Source: Phytoseiulus persimilis
Lineage: Eukaryota > Arthropoda > Arachnida > Mesostigmata > Phytoseiidae
Reading direction: 5' to 3'
Assembly (NCBI GenBank): GCA_037576195.1
Contig: CM075102.1
Location: forward strand, 16,798,745 to 16,862,744
DNA: 64,000 nucleotides
Shown: piece after piece, positions 21,650-33,959 of the stretch
Layout: each line of letters begins with the position of its first letter
How positions within the stretch are numbered: position 1 is the first letter of the stretch
The notes under the pieces: generated by a model
What the model was told of the DNA's origin: nothing
Database searches by the model: none
What the model saw: the letters and a program-made list of their open reading frames with translations, nothing else
Translations under genes and position numbers: made by a program

Positions 21650-24500
21650 TCAAATGTCGTGTTCTCGGCTGTATCCTCTGCGCCCTCGGAGTGTAAGCGT
21701 TGCGGGGTGGCGTCTTTCTACCTGAATCTTGAACAGGAAGCCCTGGAAGTTGCCGTGGCCGAGCAGGGCCTGCGTGATATCAAAGGTTGGCTCGCCGTGC
21801 TCGTCAGCTGCCGAGCTCCTGAATCGGATAAGTCGCTGGTCGTGGACCGCTGCCGCGCCACGCGACGTTCACAAAGAACACAACGATAACACCGGGAAAT
21901 CAGTGACAGATTCGGCGGGATTCGAGACCCGGCCTGGAGAGAGCCGTGGTCCAGCTGTACACTTCACTTGACCAACACCTTCGCCCGCCCTGTTGTCCGT
22001 CCTTGAAAATCGCAGAAGAACAGCGTTCCCCGTGACCCTTCGTCTGTCTCGTCCTGGGCCGAGGTCTTTGCCCCCTGAATTCCAAAAGAGCTCGATGAAG
22101 GCACTTCTTCCCCACATCGAGCCACAAGAGAAAATCAATCTCGGGAACATCAATCGAGACCGCCCGAATATTTGGTATCGTGGCCGGAGGTTGTGTGGAT
22201 TTGGACGACGTTTCACCCGCTGGAATTCCATTTCATTTCAAAATCGGGGGAGGTTGGATTGAGCTGATGTGGCTGTGGATTTACTGTCTATAGATTTTTC
22301 GTCTTCCAAAATTCAGACATTATTCTGCCAGAACGGAATTCGCGCCCGAAACATCGTTTGACCGTGTGGGGAGGTGTGTGATCATTTGCTCAGAATCGAA
22401 TCAACACCGATGTGCCGGTGGCCAGGAATTCACACCAGAAATCCGACGATTTTCTCTTCTGTTTCGCCGTTGTCTGACCGTGCAGCTCAGCGTAAATTCG
22501 CCCGCTGCTCGCTCGCTCCACGAGAAGCCCGGTGGTGACTTCTGAGCGGGACCAGCTGTCGTTTGTCCGCCAACTACAGTGTTGTTCTATGCACCGTGTA
22601 AGGGCGGTTCATGCTTCGACGGAGTGCCACCGGAGTCCACTCGTTCAGTCAGTCATCTATCCGGCCCGGAGTCAGCCACTCAGTCGGTCGGCCAACTAAC
22701 CGACCGGTCAGCGACCGAGTCGCTCTCGCCGGCTGTCTCCGTCCTCCGACGCACAGCCCGCCTACGGCCGCACGGCTCAAAAGTGTTTCAGAAGCAACCG
22801 TGTCACCTGGCTTAGCGGTTCGGTGCTTACGCGTGGCGCCGTTCCGTTCTCGGGGCCGATTTTGGAAGCACTGCATTATTACTTCGCCGGCTGACGAGCG
22901 AACTGATTGACCGACCGCGGACAAATCAGCCATTCTCGGAGCTCGCGCCGCTGGCTATTCGGCGGCTATCTGGACCGAAAGCAGCTGCCTGCGCTGATGG
23001 GGTCCAAGATCGGAACACTGTTGTGTCATTGACTATTTCCATATTTTCTCTCAGCTCCGCCCCAGCTCAGAACCCTCGATTTCTACTTCGGTTCTCAAAG
23101 TACTGCAGAACAGACAGTGAAGTAGGTTTCGACAAATCCGGAGGACAGGCATAACGATCGGTGGGTGAAGCTAGGGAACCAATCGATTCTCGTTCGATTG
23201 GCTTCTAATCACGATCGTAGTCCATCAGAATCCACAGTTTTGCTCGAAAATTATCCTGAGAGCACGATGTCGTCGAACAAACGTGATTCCGAGTCGCTTC
23301 TATTTTCAGACCATCGTCCAAACTAAAAATACTCCGGGCTGTTGGCTCCGAGAACTCTCGGCGAGGAGCGGGGGAATCGACCTCCTCGAATCGTCTTGGG
23401 AGCGCACATGGCTGCCCAAGTTCACGGAGACTCTGCCCACTCGCGGTCCAGAACTGACACCGACCTCACGGGTCGCGGGACTGCCCTGCCTTCGAACCCT
23501 GGGTCCGACTTTCGAGCGACCTCTGGTTCTGGGCCGATCCTTCTATCTCGGGGTTCCGGCTCCCGGGATGTCGTCGTCGTCAGGAAAGCGGAGTCCCCAT
23601 CGTTTCCATGCGCCCACTCTCATCCCAGCCTCGAAACTTGCTCCGGTCGTAACGCAGAAGTCATCGATCGAACGTCTGCCTTCCGCTCTGTCTCAACGAC
23701 AGAACGGAAACAGTCGCGTCCAATATCCGAAACTCATCAGAACCGAGCTTCTTATAAAGTTGTATGATACATGTGAGATGAAACCCGAAGTTTGAGGAAG
23801 ATGTCGGCACAGCCAATCAAGTCAATGGATCGGAGTCCTAGCTCTACCTATCTCAGAGTTGAGTGGCAGATGCACGTTGAGTAAGTTGGGCGGATAAGTA
23901 TGCGGCGCAGCCTCACTCACATTCATGGATTCTGGATCCACGATTCGAGTCGAAGCTCGACTGCGTGCGCGGCGCGTGGTAGATATTTGTGTGAGCGACG
24001 GCCAAAAAATCTCCATGAAGGAAGTCTTGTGAAGAAACATTGTCGGCGAGTCCTGCGGACGGGTCGCGGGCCGGTAGGCAATGTTAGAACCCAGGCTTCC
24101 CCAGCTCTTCTTGCGCTCTGTTTTTCTTCCCCCCACCGCTCTGCACCCTCGGGGAGCTGGCGCCGAGCCGCACAGTCCCTCTCTATCTCGTCATGTGAGC
24201 TCCGAATGAGTCATGGACATGCACATGTGTCCCCCACACCTGGCTGCCTGCCTGCCAGCCAGCCGGGGGACTGGCCCCATCGAGCCTGCGGGGGAGCCAC
24301 GCGTGCTCTGGCTAAAATCATTTGGTCCCTGCCCCTCGCGAGCTCCCCAACTCTCTTTCAATATCCCCCGCCCCTTCTCACAGCTGAACCTTGTCGCGAT
24401 GCTTCCCTGCCGTCGCAGCCCAAACTCGAGAGCTCGCGGCTCAAGTGTGTGCCCTTGACGGTCCTCAACGACAAGAGCAGTAACGGGACTTGCAACAACT
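21650..24500. other. Stretch without a supportable gene
   Basis: Contains GC-rich CCGA/CGGT-type words at 22660-22750 and open frames up to 207 codons (plus 23900-24523, Ser/Pro/Ala-rich, no motif) and 170 codons (plus 23283-23795). No splice-bounded exon was found. Confidence 0.4.
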
Positions 24501-25003
24501 ACAAGAAAATGTCGTCCCGTTGACTGACTGGCCGCGTTCTCGCCGTCATGGCGGAGTCATCGACTCCACGTCTCGAGAGCTTCGCCTCATAGTTGGCGTT
24601 CGCAGCTGAATTTGACGGGCGGCGGAGCGGCGGTCCGAGCCTTGGCAACGACTCTGACTCGTCTGCCACTGAGCGCGCAAGTCAGCGAACAAACGACGCG
24701 AATAGCGCTGTATTTCATCAATGTTTTGTTCAAAGCTCCGAATTCCAAATCGCCACAAATCAGTCCGCCGTCATCATCAAGGGGGAGGGGGCGGAGTCGA
24801 GCGCCCGGAGGAACGGAACGGCTTTTTCCTCCCGGATGGCGAATGCATCCATCAATCGGGACGGAGCCCGAAACATATGCAGTCTGATCACCGCCCTGAG
24901 TTGCTTCAATGTTGGATCTATTTCGGGCTCAAAAATTACCTCGACGACGGGGAAGTTATAGGAAGGAAGATTCCGTCCGAACGAACCAGCTAGGCAGGCA
25001 GAC

Positions 25004-25240
25004 TCACTCCGCGCGCTCCCTCAGTGCATTGCGAGCCCAAGCGCATTTTCCCGGGAACGTTTCAATTGGATTCATCAACCTCGATCGCTTCGTCAATTTT
25101 CCCGCCGCCGTCGATTCAAAGTCGGCATCGGGATCGGCATCGCCGTGCTCCGCTTCATCCGTTTGACTCTCCATTTGAAGTTTCATGAGCGATAGTGCAT
25201 TACGGAAAAAGCGGCGGGGAGTGATGACAAGCCATGCCAC
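25004..25240 (-). CDS. Weak minus-strand coding candidate
   Basis: Not recognised. The frame contains an ATG at about 25183 opening MKLQMESQTDEAEHGDADPD, then a basic stretch (GKLTKRSRLMNPIETFPGK) and a TGA. The acidic-then-basic layout and codon use look coding, but the opposite strand is open too and there is no splice support. It would encode about 60 residues. Confidence 0.2.
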   Translation of the reverse strand: MAWLVITPRRFFRNALSLMKLQMESQTDEAEHGDADPDADFESTAAGKLTKRSRLMNPIETFPGKCAWARNALRERAE

Positions 25241-25299
25241 TCCGGTAAATCATGGAGTGTTCGCAACGAGCTCAAATGGAGCGGCTATGGAACGTCGAG

Positions 25300-27500
25300 G
25301 CTGTCACTTTCGATCAGTTCACCACGCCGCTATCTATCCGGTGAGGGCGTGTGATCTGATCCACGGAGCTGATTCAAACAATTTCCTTCCGAAGAGTCTC
25401 CATGGCCGGAACGATATGGTTCCCCTGGATCAGCCGGTACTAGGCCGACTGTGTGTATCTTCAACCATCCATAGCATTCCACCGAGTTGTCCTATTGCCA
25501 GTTGTCCTATTGTCCTGTTCGCTCGAGATCGAAGCGTGGTGGGGCTCCTGGTTCAGATGTCATCCCCAACGCCGGACGGGTGTCCTAATCGAACGGCCTG
25601 AAATACTAGTTGCAGGCTCAAGGCGGATGATGCATGTCCCCTCGAATATTCAATCGATGGTATGGCGTAGCCACCTGGTCTTTTCTCGTACTACGCTCAT
25701 GGCGCCAGACGGCGTTTAGGACTCCGAGGGGACATCCTGGGGACCATGTCGAGTCAAGGGTACATACCGCTCGGTGCACGAACCCCCCACCCCTGTCCCC
25801 CGAAATCACTGAGGAGGAGTTCGGGGACATCTGGCCGTCACAGCAGCTCGTCCACTTGTCTTATTTCCTTTGTTATCTTTTCGTGGATCCAACTTGACCA
25901 CATGGGCACGAGATGCGCGCCGGAGGAGTCGGCTCAGTGAGAAGCAAAACACGGGGAGCCGCAGATACGATCTCAAAAGTTTGCAGCGCGGGATGAGTTC
26001 CACAGGTGCTCGGGGGACACGTTCATAGCATCAGATAAATGGGGACCTTCTCGGTCCCCAGAGAATCCGTTCCATATGTTGGAACGCGCGACTACGACGG
26101 TGGGCTCACTCAGCTAGCTGACGGTTCGCCTGGCGGTTGGGGAGCGGGTGCGCGAGTGGGACAAGCTCATTTATCAAGGATTAAAACAGGGTCTTTTCGA
26201 AACGAGAATCACCGGCACCGGAGAGCCGCCGAGAGAGCTCCCCGACGGCAACGAGCAACTTTCGTTTCTTTGCCAACAGTGAGCTTGCTCTCGTTCTGGA
26301 GGCGTGAGTGCGTGCTCCCGTTTCGACGCCGCCTCGCCCTTCACGGTGAGTCCGTGCTTTGTTGTGGAGTGGAACACGGCGGCGGCGAAACCTGCTCGGA
26401 GCCCGTTCAGAGAACCTCGTGATTATTCCCTATTATTTTGCCTTGAGTTTCTCGAACGCTGTCAATGTCTCGGTCCGCTTCGGAGAGCAGCCCGACAGCC
26501 TCAAGATCGGTAGTTTTTCTTGGCGGGGACTTTCGTCTGCTCGGGATCCCAGAAGCTTTCAACTGTTTTGCTTTGGCAACGGTTCCTCCTCGACGACGCA
26601 AACGGTCGTCAAGACCCGAGCTGAAGAAACAACTTGGAGCCACAATAGTTATTCAGCTAAGCAACGTTAAAAGTTCGTAAGCGTTCCTCTCTTCCACCGT
26701 GCGGCGTGCCGAGCCGCGGTCCTAGCCACACGGAGCTTTGAGCGGGCACAGCGACAGACGAGCGGACAGACAGACGAACCGAGCGGCCCGGTCGCTAACG
26801 TCCTTCTGATGATTTGACGTTCCACTTGTGCTCTCGACGGTATTCAACAACTGCCAACCTAATTACTCATTAGTAACCATAAGCTGCCTCGTTCGCAGTT
26901 TAGTGCGTCCGATTTGCCGGGATATATTCTAGCACTGTTCCGTGTTTCGCACAGCCGCTGAAAGGGAGCAGAGTGCGCTGGTGGTGCCTTCAAGTTGAGA
27001 TTCGTACATCGATAAAGGCTACAGATACAGAGTTCCGAAGAGCTACTTTCTTGAAACGCGACTGATTGGTACTGTAACAACCTTAAGCTTTCAGATGCGA
27101 GAAAGTATCAAGTCCATTGAAACTCGAATCTCTTCCCGACACGCTTCAGTAGTAGTGCATTCCGAACGGAACTCTGCAAGTCGGACTCGAATCCGCTCCG
27201 ACTGTAGCATTAGCGCACTCTAAGCTGTACATGCTCCGGCGCCGAGCTAGAGGATTTGGCTCGAGCGGAGACAAAACCCAGTGTTTCCAGGTTCTTCCAC
27301 CGCCTCCTGTTTCGGGAATTTCGCGTAATTCTCAAGCCTTCAGGGAGAATCGTTTCGGTCGCAAAAGTCTGGCTGTGGTGTAGCGTTCACTTATCGTCAT
27401 GGTTGAAATGTGCTATTTTCAGACACGGCACTTCTGAGGAGATGCATTCCGCATGCAAAAAATCTTGATTCAGCACGTCGAAAGCTCTGGTTCTAGGAGC
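25300..27500. other. Stretch without a supportable gene
   Basis: A 12-base word (GTTGTCCTATTG) is repeated with 15-base spacing at 25486 and 25501. Open frames are short (up to 138 codons, plus 25185-25601) and without motifs. A GACAGACGA-type repeat lies near 26756-26785. Confidence 0.4.
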
Positions 27501-29600
27501 CCGCTCCTGTATCGACCTAGCAGCGTTCGGCTTACAAATAATCATATGTCGGAATACCTTGGAATCTGGGACTCCGGATGAGATTTCTAACAGGAGTTCG
27601 GGGTGATCTCATCTTCGTTTCTTCCCTTCTTGCAGACCGGGCGTGCCCCAACTCCGGTAACGCGGGCAGCGAACGGCCCGAGGAGCTGTTTGATCCGGCA
27701 CGTGCAGGTATGGGCGCCGCGGATTTTCTCGAGAGCGCCGAGTGATCATCAAACTTGCGGGAGTTTTACCGTGGATATGCATGGCATGTACCCATCCAGC
27801 CCAAAACTTCTACTCTCGGAATGTACAGTCTTCTCCTGCTCCTCCACGGCTCAATCATCGCGGTTTCACTCCATCGCGGTTTTCCCGAGCCGACTGGAAT
27901 GGGCCATTGAAAGTAGACCAGGCTCTTCAGCGGACAACAATATTTTCCTACAACAATATCGATTGTGAGCAAAGCTCACCAGTTATGGGCAACCAACGTT
28001 ACTCATCGTGATCAGCAGATTGTCTCGTAGGAAAAACTGCTTCCGCGGGCTCACTCTTCACAGTGTCCACATCTCGTCTGAATTCGTTTCTGAGAAACGC
28101 CGGCACATCCGATCGACCTTCGGAGCGGTGGGCAACGAGCTATGGGGAACTCCGCACGTTTCCTCATTTCGACAATCAGGACGCTGTCGGCTGGAGTCGT
28201 AGCTCCATTCACGTGGAGTTCACACCACGGGCTATCACCTCATAAAGCGAGAACATCCATAGGACAGCCCCTTTCGTGTTCCGATAACTAGAAAACAAGA
28301 TTGACCAAATCCGAGAGACGAGGCTCGGTTTTCTGCTCTGGTGTTGGTCGAAACATGGGCAACTCCAGAGAACGGGAGATATCTGACATAACGAGGATTT
28401 CTCGCCCTCCTGAGTTACCCTAGTTCGCGGATTTTCGTTCATCGCTGACGGGCTTGGAACGAATAAATAAACCGAGACGAACGGGGAAAGATTGTACTGC
28501 GAGCCCTCGTTCTCAACAGACTCTACTTCATGAACGTAGATTTTTTGACAGTGTTCGTTGGATCATTTCCATCCGGATTTCATCTCTGATCGGAGGGGGG
28601 GGGGGAGAGATCCCGCCACTTGGTGCGAAGCTGTTATCCGACGGCTATGAACAGCGTCCTATACAGGTACAGCAATGCATCCTTCGTTAGTTTGTGCTAG
28701 TTAGCTCTCGGCACTCCTTGCGTCTCCTGATTTTTCCCTTCAACACCTCGAGGTGTGTTCGTGAGCTTGAATGGATGTGGGTTCCGGCTGATATAGACGG
28801 CAGACAATCAGGAGGATCAGGAGAGACAGGGAGAGTCACACAAATGCAGATCGTCTCCTGCTGTGTGATTCGCTCCATTCAGACGTAGTTAAGCTGGCCT
28901 TGGATGAATCACCATCGCCGCCCTACCAACAACAGCATCACCGACGAACTCCCTTCAAGACCCACCACAGAATCGAATGAAGTGAGGAGCTCAAACCGAG
29001 GCTCTCGTAGACTAGAGCGCCGCTACTCGCTTCGATTGATGCTTGAGCGTTTTGTTCAGGAGGTTAACCGGACGATTTCTGAGCCGAGACAAGGTTGTCG
29101 ACGATCCGCGGCTGAAGATCGAGCAGGGCGCTAAGAGGAAAGTATTCTTGTTGAGGAAGCCGTGGAACTCCTCGATCCGTCTATCCAATACCAGACCCGG
29201 GGGAGAGCCAAACAGTTTTGTCGGAGGGCGATGATTGTTGGCGTTTGTCTCTATCGCTTCGCTTTGGCAATTCGATTTGCCGAAGCAGTTCAGCACCACC
29301 TGTGCAACTGTAATGAAGTTTCCTCCACGAAGTACGTATCCGGGGCGAGTCGACCCGATTTGGCCCAACTGAGACGCAACGCCTCAACGTCTCAACCCGG
29401 GTTCTCAATGTCGATCACTTTCAGGATCGAGGCGACGGCACCTATCGCAACGATTGGCTTGTTGCTGCTCTCGGCCGCAACGAGGTTCGCGAGGGTATGC
29501 GACCATGCTGGCGAGCGTCATGATTATGGCCAATGTCGTCCCAGCCGTAAGCTCGTTTGCGAGACGCTGACCCGCTCGCAGGCTGCTTGAAGCATTCCAC
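27500..29600 (-). pseudogene. Possible decayed coding tract
   Basis: The minus strand carries protein-like stretches in alternating frames, for example at about 29535-29440 (ANLVAAESSNKPIVAIG and following), 29215-29012 (RIEEFHGFLNKNTFLLAPCS) and 28420-28209 (RIWSILFSSYRNTKGAVLW), separated by stops and frame changes. The hydrophobic ANLVAA stretch and the later RIEEF stretch could be the third membrane helix and following lobe of an ionotropic receptor, but the match is loose. I call it decayed coding DNA of uncertain family. The plus strand has no better reading. Confidence 0.2.
28595..28605 (+). repeat. Poly-G tract (G11)
   Basis: Eleven consecutive G, the plus-strand counterpart of the C runs elsewhere. 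Confidence 0.88.
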
Positions 29601-30164
29601 TTGGTGTGTGAGTTAATCCCCCGTCATGAACGTCTTCGAGAGGGAGGGAGACTTAGCGAGCGGTCTCTTGACTCCGTCAGCTGTTTCGAGGCTCAGAACC
29701 TCGACCTCCAGCGGCCCACGCACCGCTTGCGGTCGGCTTTCGATTCGCTCGTCCGAATCCATCGATTGTTCGGAGCGGCTGAGGGGAAAGGAGAGAATCA
29801 GAATCTAATGACGAAACTGCCCGAGAACACGACTTTTCCGCCTGGAACGCTCCTGATCTGGACAGAAGCCGTCGACCTCGTTGGGACAAAACAAACCCTC
29901 GACGAATTAAACGAACTTCAGACAAAAATCATTGGGGTCTCAAAGCGTCAACTCTCTCTCTCTCTTTCTCCCTCCCCACGCCTCGTTAAGCCTAACGAGT
30001 TGTGTAGCTCTACGACAGCGGCACCAACAGACCCTGCAAAGCTCTTTTCAACTCTCTGTGTTTACCCCTTTGCCGCCGCCGGTGCAGCTGGTACGGCGAC
30101 GCTGCTGCCGGGGGTGGCGGTGACAGCGGCGGTGGCGCGGTTCTTCAATTCGGCTACAAACTGA
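29601..30164 (+). CDS. 187-codon plus-strand open frame, unknown product
   Basis: Not recognised. The middle of the frame has balanced composition and ordinary codon use (MTKLPENTTFPPGTLLIWTE, then DLVGTKQTLDELNELQTKII). It runs into a CT microsatellite read as Ser/Leu repeats (about 29952-29963) and an Ala/Gly/Val-rich end. The repeat-derived part suggests the reading does not continue as one exon. The minus strand at 30283-30400 has a start that could encode a hydrophobic leader (MKLNELVNLALLLVEIVTSL), which competes. No motif is visible. Confidence 0.2.
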   Translation: MVCELIPRHERLREGGRLSERSLDSVSCFEAQNLDLQRPTHRLRSAFDSLVRIHRLFGAAEGKGENQNLMTKLPENTTFPPGTLLIWTEAVDLVGTKQTLDELNELQTKIIGVSKRQLSLSLSPSPRLVKPNELCSSTTAAPTDPAKLFSTLCVYPFAAAGAAGTATLLPGVAVTAAVARFFNSATN

Positions 30165-30419
30165 GACGTTCTTCTCTTCAGCGTTCGTTTCCCCTCGTTT
30201 GGAGCGAGCTTCCCCGTCCATTGTCTATTCCATTCCACGGCCGCGGTGCCGACTCCCGCGAGTACCGACGCCCGATCCCCCACCCTGTTCTTTCTCTCGT
30301 AGAACTCGTTGAACTCGTAACTGGTTCATTTTGAGCCTCGGAGCGTAATGACGTAACGATTTCAACCAACAAAAGTGCCAAGTTGACGAGCTCATTCAAT
30401 TTCATTTCTCCGTTTGGGC

Positions 30420-32640
30420 CCCTCAGGCGTAATGGCCTTCAGACCATATGCCAGATGGGTTATTCGACGAGTCTGCATAGTGCACACACTCCTCCACTCT
30501 CGCCTACTTGCTCGATCGTCCGCCCGCTCAGTCAGCACTCACCCTAACCCTCCAATATCAGCGGCCGATATTTAAGTGTTTTATCGGCACGAATAGAATA
30601 TATTGTCTCGTCGTTCTTTGCCTTCGCTGCCGCCAGCACCGGTGCTATTCTCAGGCGTCCGAGTTGTGGGGAACTCCGGGTCGTAAAAACGAAGAAAAAA
30701 CGGGCTAACGTTGATCTTGAACGGATAAAAGCGACCGACTATCGGACAAGAGTGAAATATCGTTTTAATTTCTGGCGTGGCCCGTTGGAGAGCGGAGCCC
30801 CGGGAATCGAGAGAGACGCACGAACACGGCTTTTTTCAGTCGAGAGGTGGCGAAGTTTTCCCTCCAGGTTCTCCCTCGAGCTTCATCTTGTTTGCTCTTT
30901 CTTACGGAAACAGAAGGGAACTCCGGAATTCTTCAGTCACCGCAATGAGATGAAGCCAGTCAAATCGTTCAGAAACCACGAGTTGGTTTGTCAGATAACG
31001 GGTATTCGAAGCGTGAAGAGTCCGAATCGCCTTCGCCGGGCCGGATCGCCGATGAATCTCGCGAGAGGCTTCTTCTCGAGCCAGAATCCGGAGCGCTGAG
31101 CCCCAATCCAGGCCAGGACCTCGAGACGGCCCGTCGGGCGTTCGAACCTCGCGTTTCTGTCGAGCATATATTCCGCGGCGAAAAAAATAAAGGAAAGAAA
31201 TATTTCACAACGGCCGACGTCGAATCCTGAACGTGTTGACCTCGCGGATTCCGGAGGCAGACAGGTCCGGCGACGTATCTCTCTTGCCGAACCCGTGGAC
31301 GTCTGAGAGGCAAAAAGCGTGCACGCCTCTTGGCCGCACGCGTTTCTCGCCCGAGGCACACTCCGAAGGAGTGCGTGTTGCTCTTTCGCAGGGAGGAAGA
31401 AGTTGCAGGGACGGAGGGAGGGCGACAACCGAAGGGCTGGTCGCCGTCGTCTTCGGAGGTGTATGGGTTGTTGGCTTGTAGCGATCTACGACTTGGAGAA
31501 TTTGATGCGTTCTTAAGTGGTGCTCTGGTGCTTCGTATGCTCGCAGGATAAAGCCCTCCTGGCAGGATGAAATATTTACCTTCCGATAGGACTCACCCGG
31601 CAGACAGACGGACGGCCAGCTAGCCAGGAGCCGTTCAGGCTGGGGTTTCCCTCGTTCGCTGCACTGGCGGCAGTCATCGTGTAGCAAAACACACAGGATG
31701 CGCTCGCGGCTCCCACCCGCTGTCTCCTCCGTCTCCCGAGGCGATGTGCACCTTCGGAGGCGGCACGCTGTAAGCCCTCAACGAGCTCGGGCGAGGATTC
31801 ATCACTCAGGGAACGGCTTTGCTCCTCTTTTTCCCCGTTTTTTATTTCGGTTTTCCTCACCGTTGCCCTCCGCACCGAAGTCCGCTCGGACGGCCTAACG
31901 ATCTTCTGAGCCCCTCCGAAGATTCAGAGCGCGGGAAGAAATTTGTCAAAGACCGTCGGCGCTCCGAAAAAGTTTTTCCGATCCAAATAAATTTGTGGCA
32001 CCAGGCATCCGCCCGGAACGCCCATCGAGTCCATCCCGCGCCGATCGTCATACGACGACGTTGATTCCGACCCAACATCCGGCAGCCATGTCCCAAATTA
32101 CGCCTCAGTTCGCATAATATCTTTGCCACGCTCCCGGAAAACCGAGGCGTTTCGAGCGGTTTCTCCAGTTAGCCGAATATCACGAACAGCTTGGCAACTC
32201 CGTCATCATCAACGTGTCGAGTGATCGAAACCAACCAATCCTTCCGAACTCTTGGTTGAAGAGGAGATTTGTGCTGACATCGAGCGAAAATTTTCCAATC
32301 GTTGGATCTAATGGTTGAAAACTCTAAGAAAACTCAGTCAGGAACTGCTATCTAACAGCCAAAACCCAACGGCTACATCTGTAGCTTGTTTCTCCATGAA
32401 TGTCCGTCGAGAGAACATTTGTTCCGCAGTGCTTTCGAAACGAGCATATTCGAAGGAGTCTGGGATTCTCCGAGTTCCTTGTTGCTGATACGAGCGCGCT
32501 TCTCCACCGATATTCATTTTCTACACTCACATCGAATGACTCATACCATGAGATATTGAGGAACTGTGAGAGCTGGCAGTGGAAAGCTCAGGAAGCGTCC
32601 CAAGTGCGAAGCTTACCTCGTGATCGCTCCTAGTGCTTGA
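30420..32640. other. Stretch without a supportable gene
   Basis: Open frames up to 160 codons (minus 31205-31687), with no motif and no clear splice pair. Composition is ordinary and no long repeats are seen. Confidence 0.4.
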
Positions 32641-32705
32641 GGTATTCATGAATCTGGGCATACTGCGGAGAAGTTGCGGAGCTCACGGCCGTGGCACGAC
32701 GGTAA

Positions 32706-32998
32706 ACGCCGCGGATCATTTCCGCGACAACGCTTCAAGATCTCATGTCCGGACATGGTCGATATGAGTCTTCTGCGAGTGAGTGCGATAATGCTTCTAT
32801 GTATTTTCATCCTTTTCTCTGCAGACCCTTGGATAATCATGTGCGAGGATTTCACGAGGATGATGCCTATCGTGATGCCATGGCGCGATCGAAACACGAA
32901 GGTTCCGACGGAGCACCGAAGGGTTTCACAGCGGTGGGAACGACGATGCTCCGTGCGATGCTGAATGTGTGGTGTTCCGTTAGTTTTTGTGCATAGCG
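32706..32998 (+). CDS. Two exon pieces around a 46-base intron with strong signals
   Basis: Not recognised. A donor, CTGCGA|GTGAGT, at 32779 and an acceptor, TTTTCATCCTTTTCTCTGCAG, at 32824 bound a 46-base intron. This is the best splice pair I found. Upstream, a stop-free frame reads TPRIISATTLQDLMSGHGRY and ends in phase 1. Downstream the same phase gives PWIIMCEDFTRMMPIVMPWR and stops within 50 codons. Another downstream frame (GFHEDDAYRDAMARSKHEGS to a TAG at 32994) has better composition but fits only a phase-2 upstream exon, which is blocked by a stop. So the intron looks real while the frame, and hence the protein, remains open. Confidence 0.33.
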
Positions 32999-33240
32999 CC
33001 ATCTAGAGGCATCGGAGTAAGTGAAGTAACGTTGTGCATCGACCGAGAATATGTGTTTGACAGATTGGCTGAGCGGCCTCGAAACAAAGCACGACCGGTT
33101 AGCTAAGCGAAGGAAGCTACACCCAGCAGCTGGTGGGGGGCCCTGGTTTAGGCTGTGGGTTCATCCGTTCGTCGCTCGGTCCCAGCTCTCGCCAGTGGAG
33201 TACTGACGAGGCCACAGCGGACCGCACCCGCTGCCGTCGT

Positions 33241-33256
33241 TCGCTCGCTCGCTCGC
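33241..33256 (+). repeat. TCGC tetranucleotide repeat
   Basis: Three and a half TCGC units in a CGCTCG-rich stretch. A similar one lies at 39877-39891. Confidence 0.65.
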
Positions 33257-33372
33257 CTGCTCTTGCATCGCTAACTTAACGAACAGAAGGGTTCCGTACT
33301 CGCTTACGAGCGAGTTCTCCCATCAGAGATAGATCTCTGCAGTCAACAATCTGACGGGGAGGCTAGTCCCGA

Positions 33373-33950
33373 ATGGAACCGCCGCCGTCACCGCTGTCAC
33401 CGGTTGGACACCTTCTGCTGCACGGGACCGGAATCGTGAGTGAGCAGAAAATACCATTAGTGGGTGTAAAGATCGACATCGGATGGGGAATCGAGATCGT
33501 CAGTCCGAATCCCTCACTCCCCCCTGCGCCCACGAGGCACTCATCAAACCCCAAGCGGCTCTGCCCATGGCTTTTTTGCCTCTGGAAATCTGCACGATTT
33601 CGAACCAAACACAGAGTCCTCTATACGAGACCCGATCATCGAGAACAGCTTTCACGCACGGCGGCGATCGCAGTCTCCGAATCGGTCGGGTAAATGACGA
33701 ACCCGCCTGTTGGCTCCGCCGCGCTGGTATGGGCATGGCGGGGGAGGGGAGGGGGAGAGCACCAGCCCCCTCATGGAAGTCCTGTCTGTCGCGGCGGTGG
33801 TTGAGAATGCGGATAGATACATGTGTGTTAATTCAATTTGTTGTTGCTACGCTGGCTTATGTCCTGCGACGTTGCCCAGCTTCCATTATACTCGTCCCCA
33901 CAAGCGACAACACCACACTCGTCAAAGTGCCACGAACGGAAGTGAAATGA
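33373..33950 (+). CDS. Candidate small two-exon plus-strand frame
   Basis: Not recognised. An ATG at 33373 (CCCGAATGG context) opens MEPPPSPLSPVGHLLLHGTG and reaches GGAATC|GTGAGT at 33436 in phase 0. A good acceptor at about 33878 (TGTCCTGCGACGTTGCCCAG) opens a phase-0 stretch reading LPLYSSPQATTPHSSKCHER and stops soon after. The predicted product is about 43 residues. The Pro-rich start and consensus donor are attractive, but the short second piece and open minus-strand frames keep confidence low. Confidence 0.22.
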
Positions 33951-33959
33951 CTCCCACAA

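Noticed and set aside
33061..33140. Possible tRNA (TGGCTGAGCGGCC stretch)
   Set aside because: The D-arm-like string is not followed by a consistent anticodon stem, T-loop or acceptor pairing.
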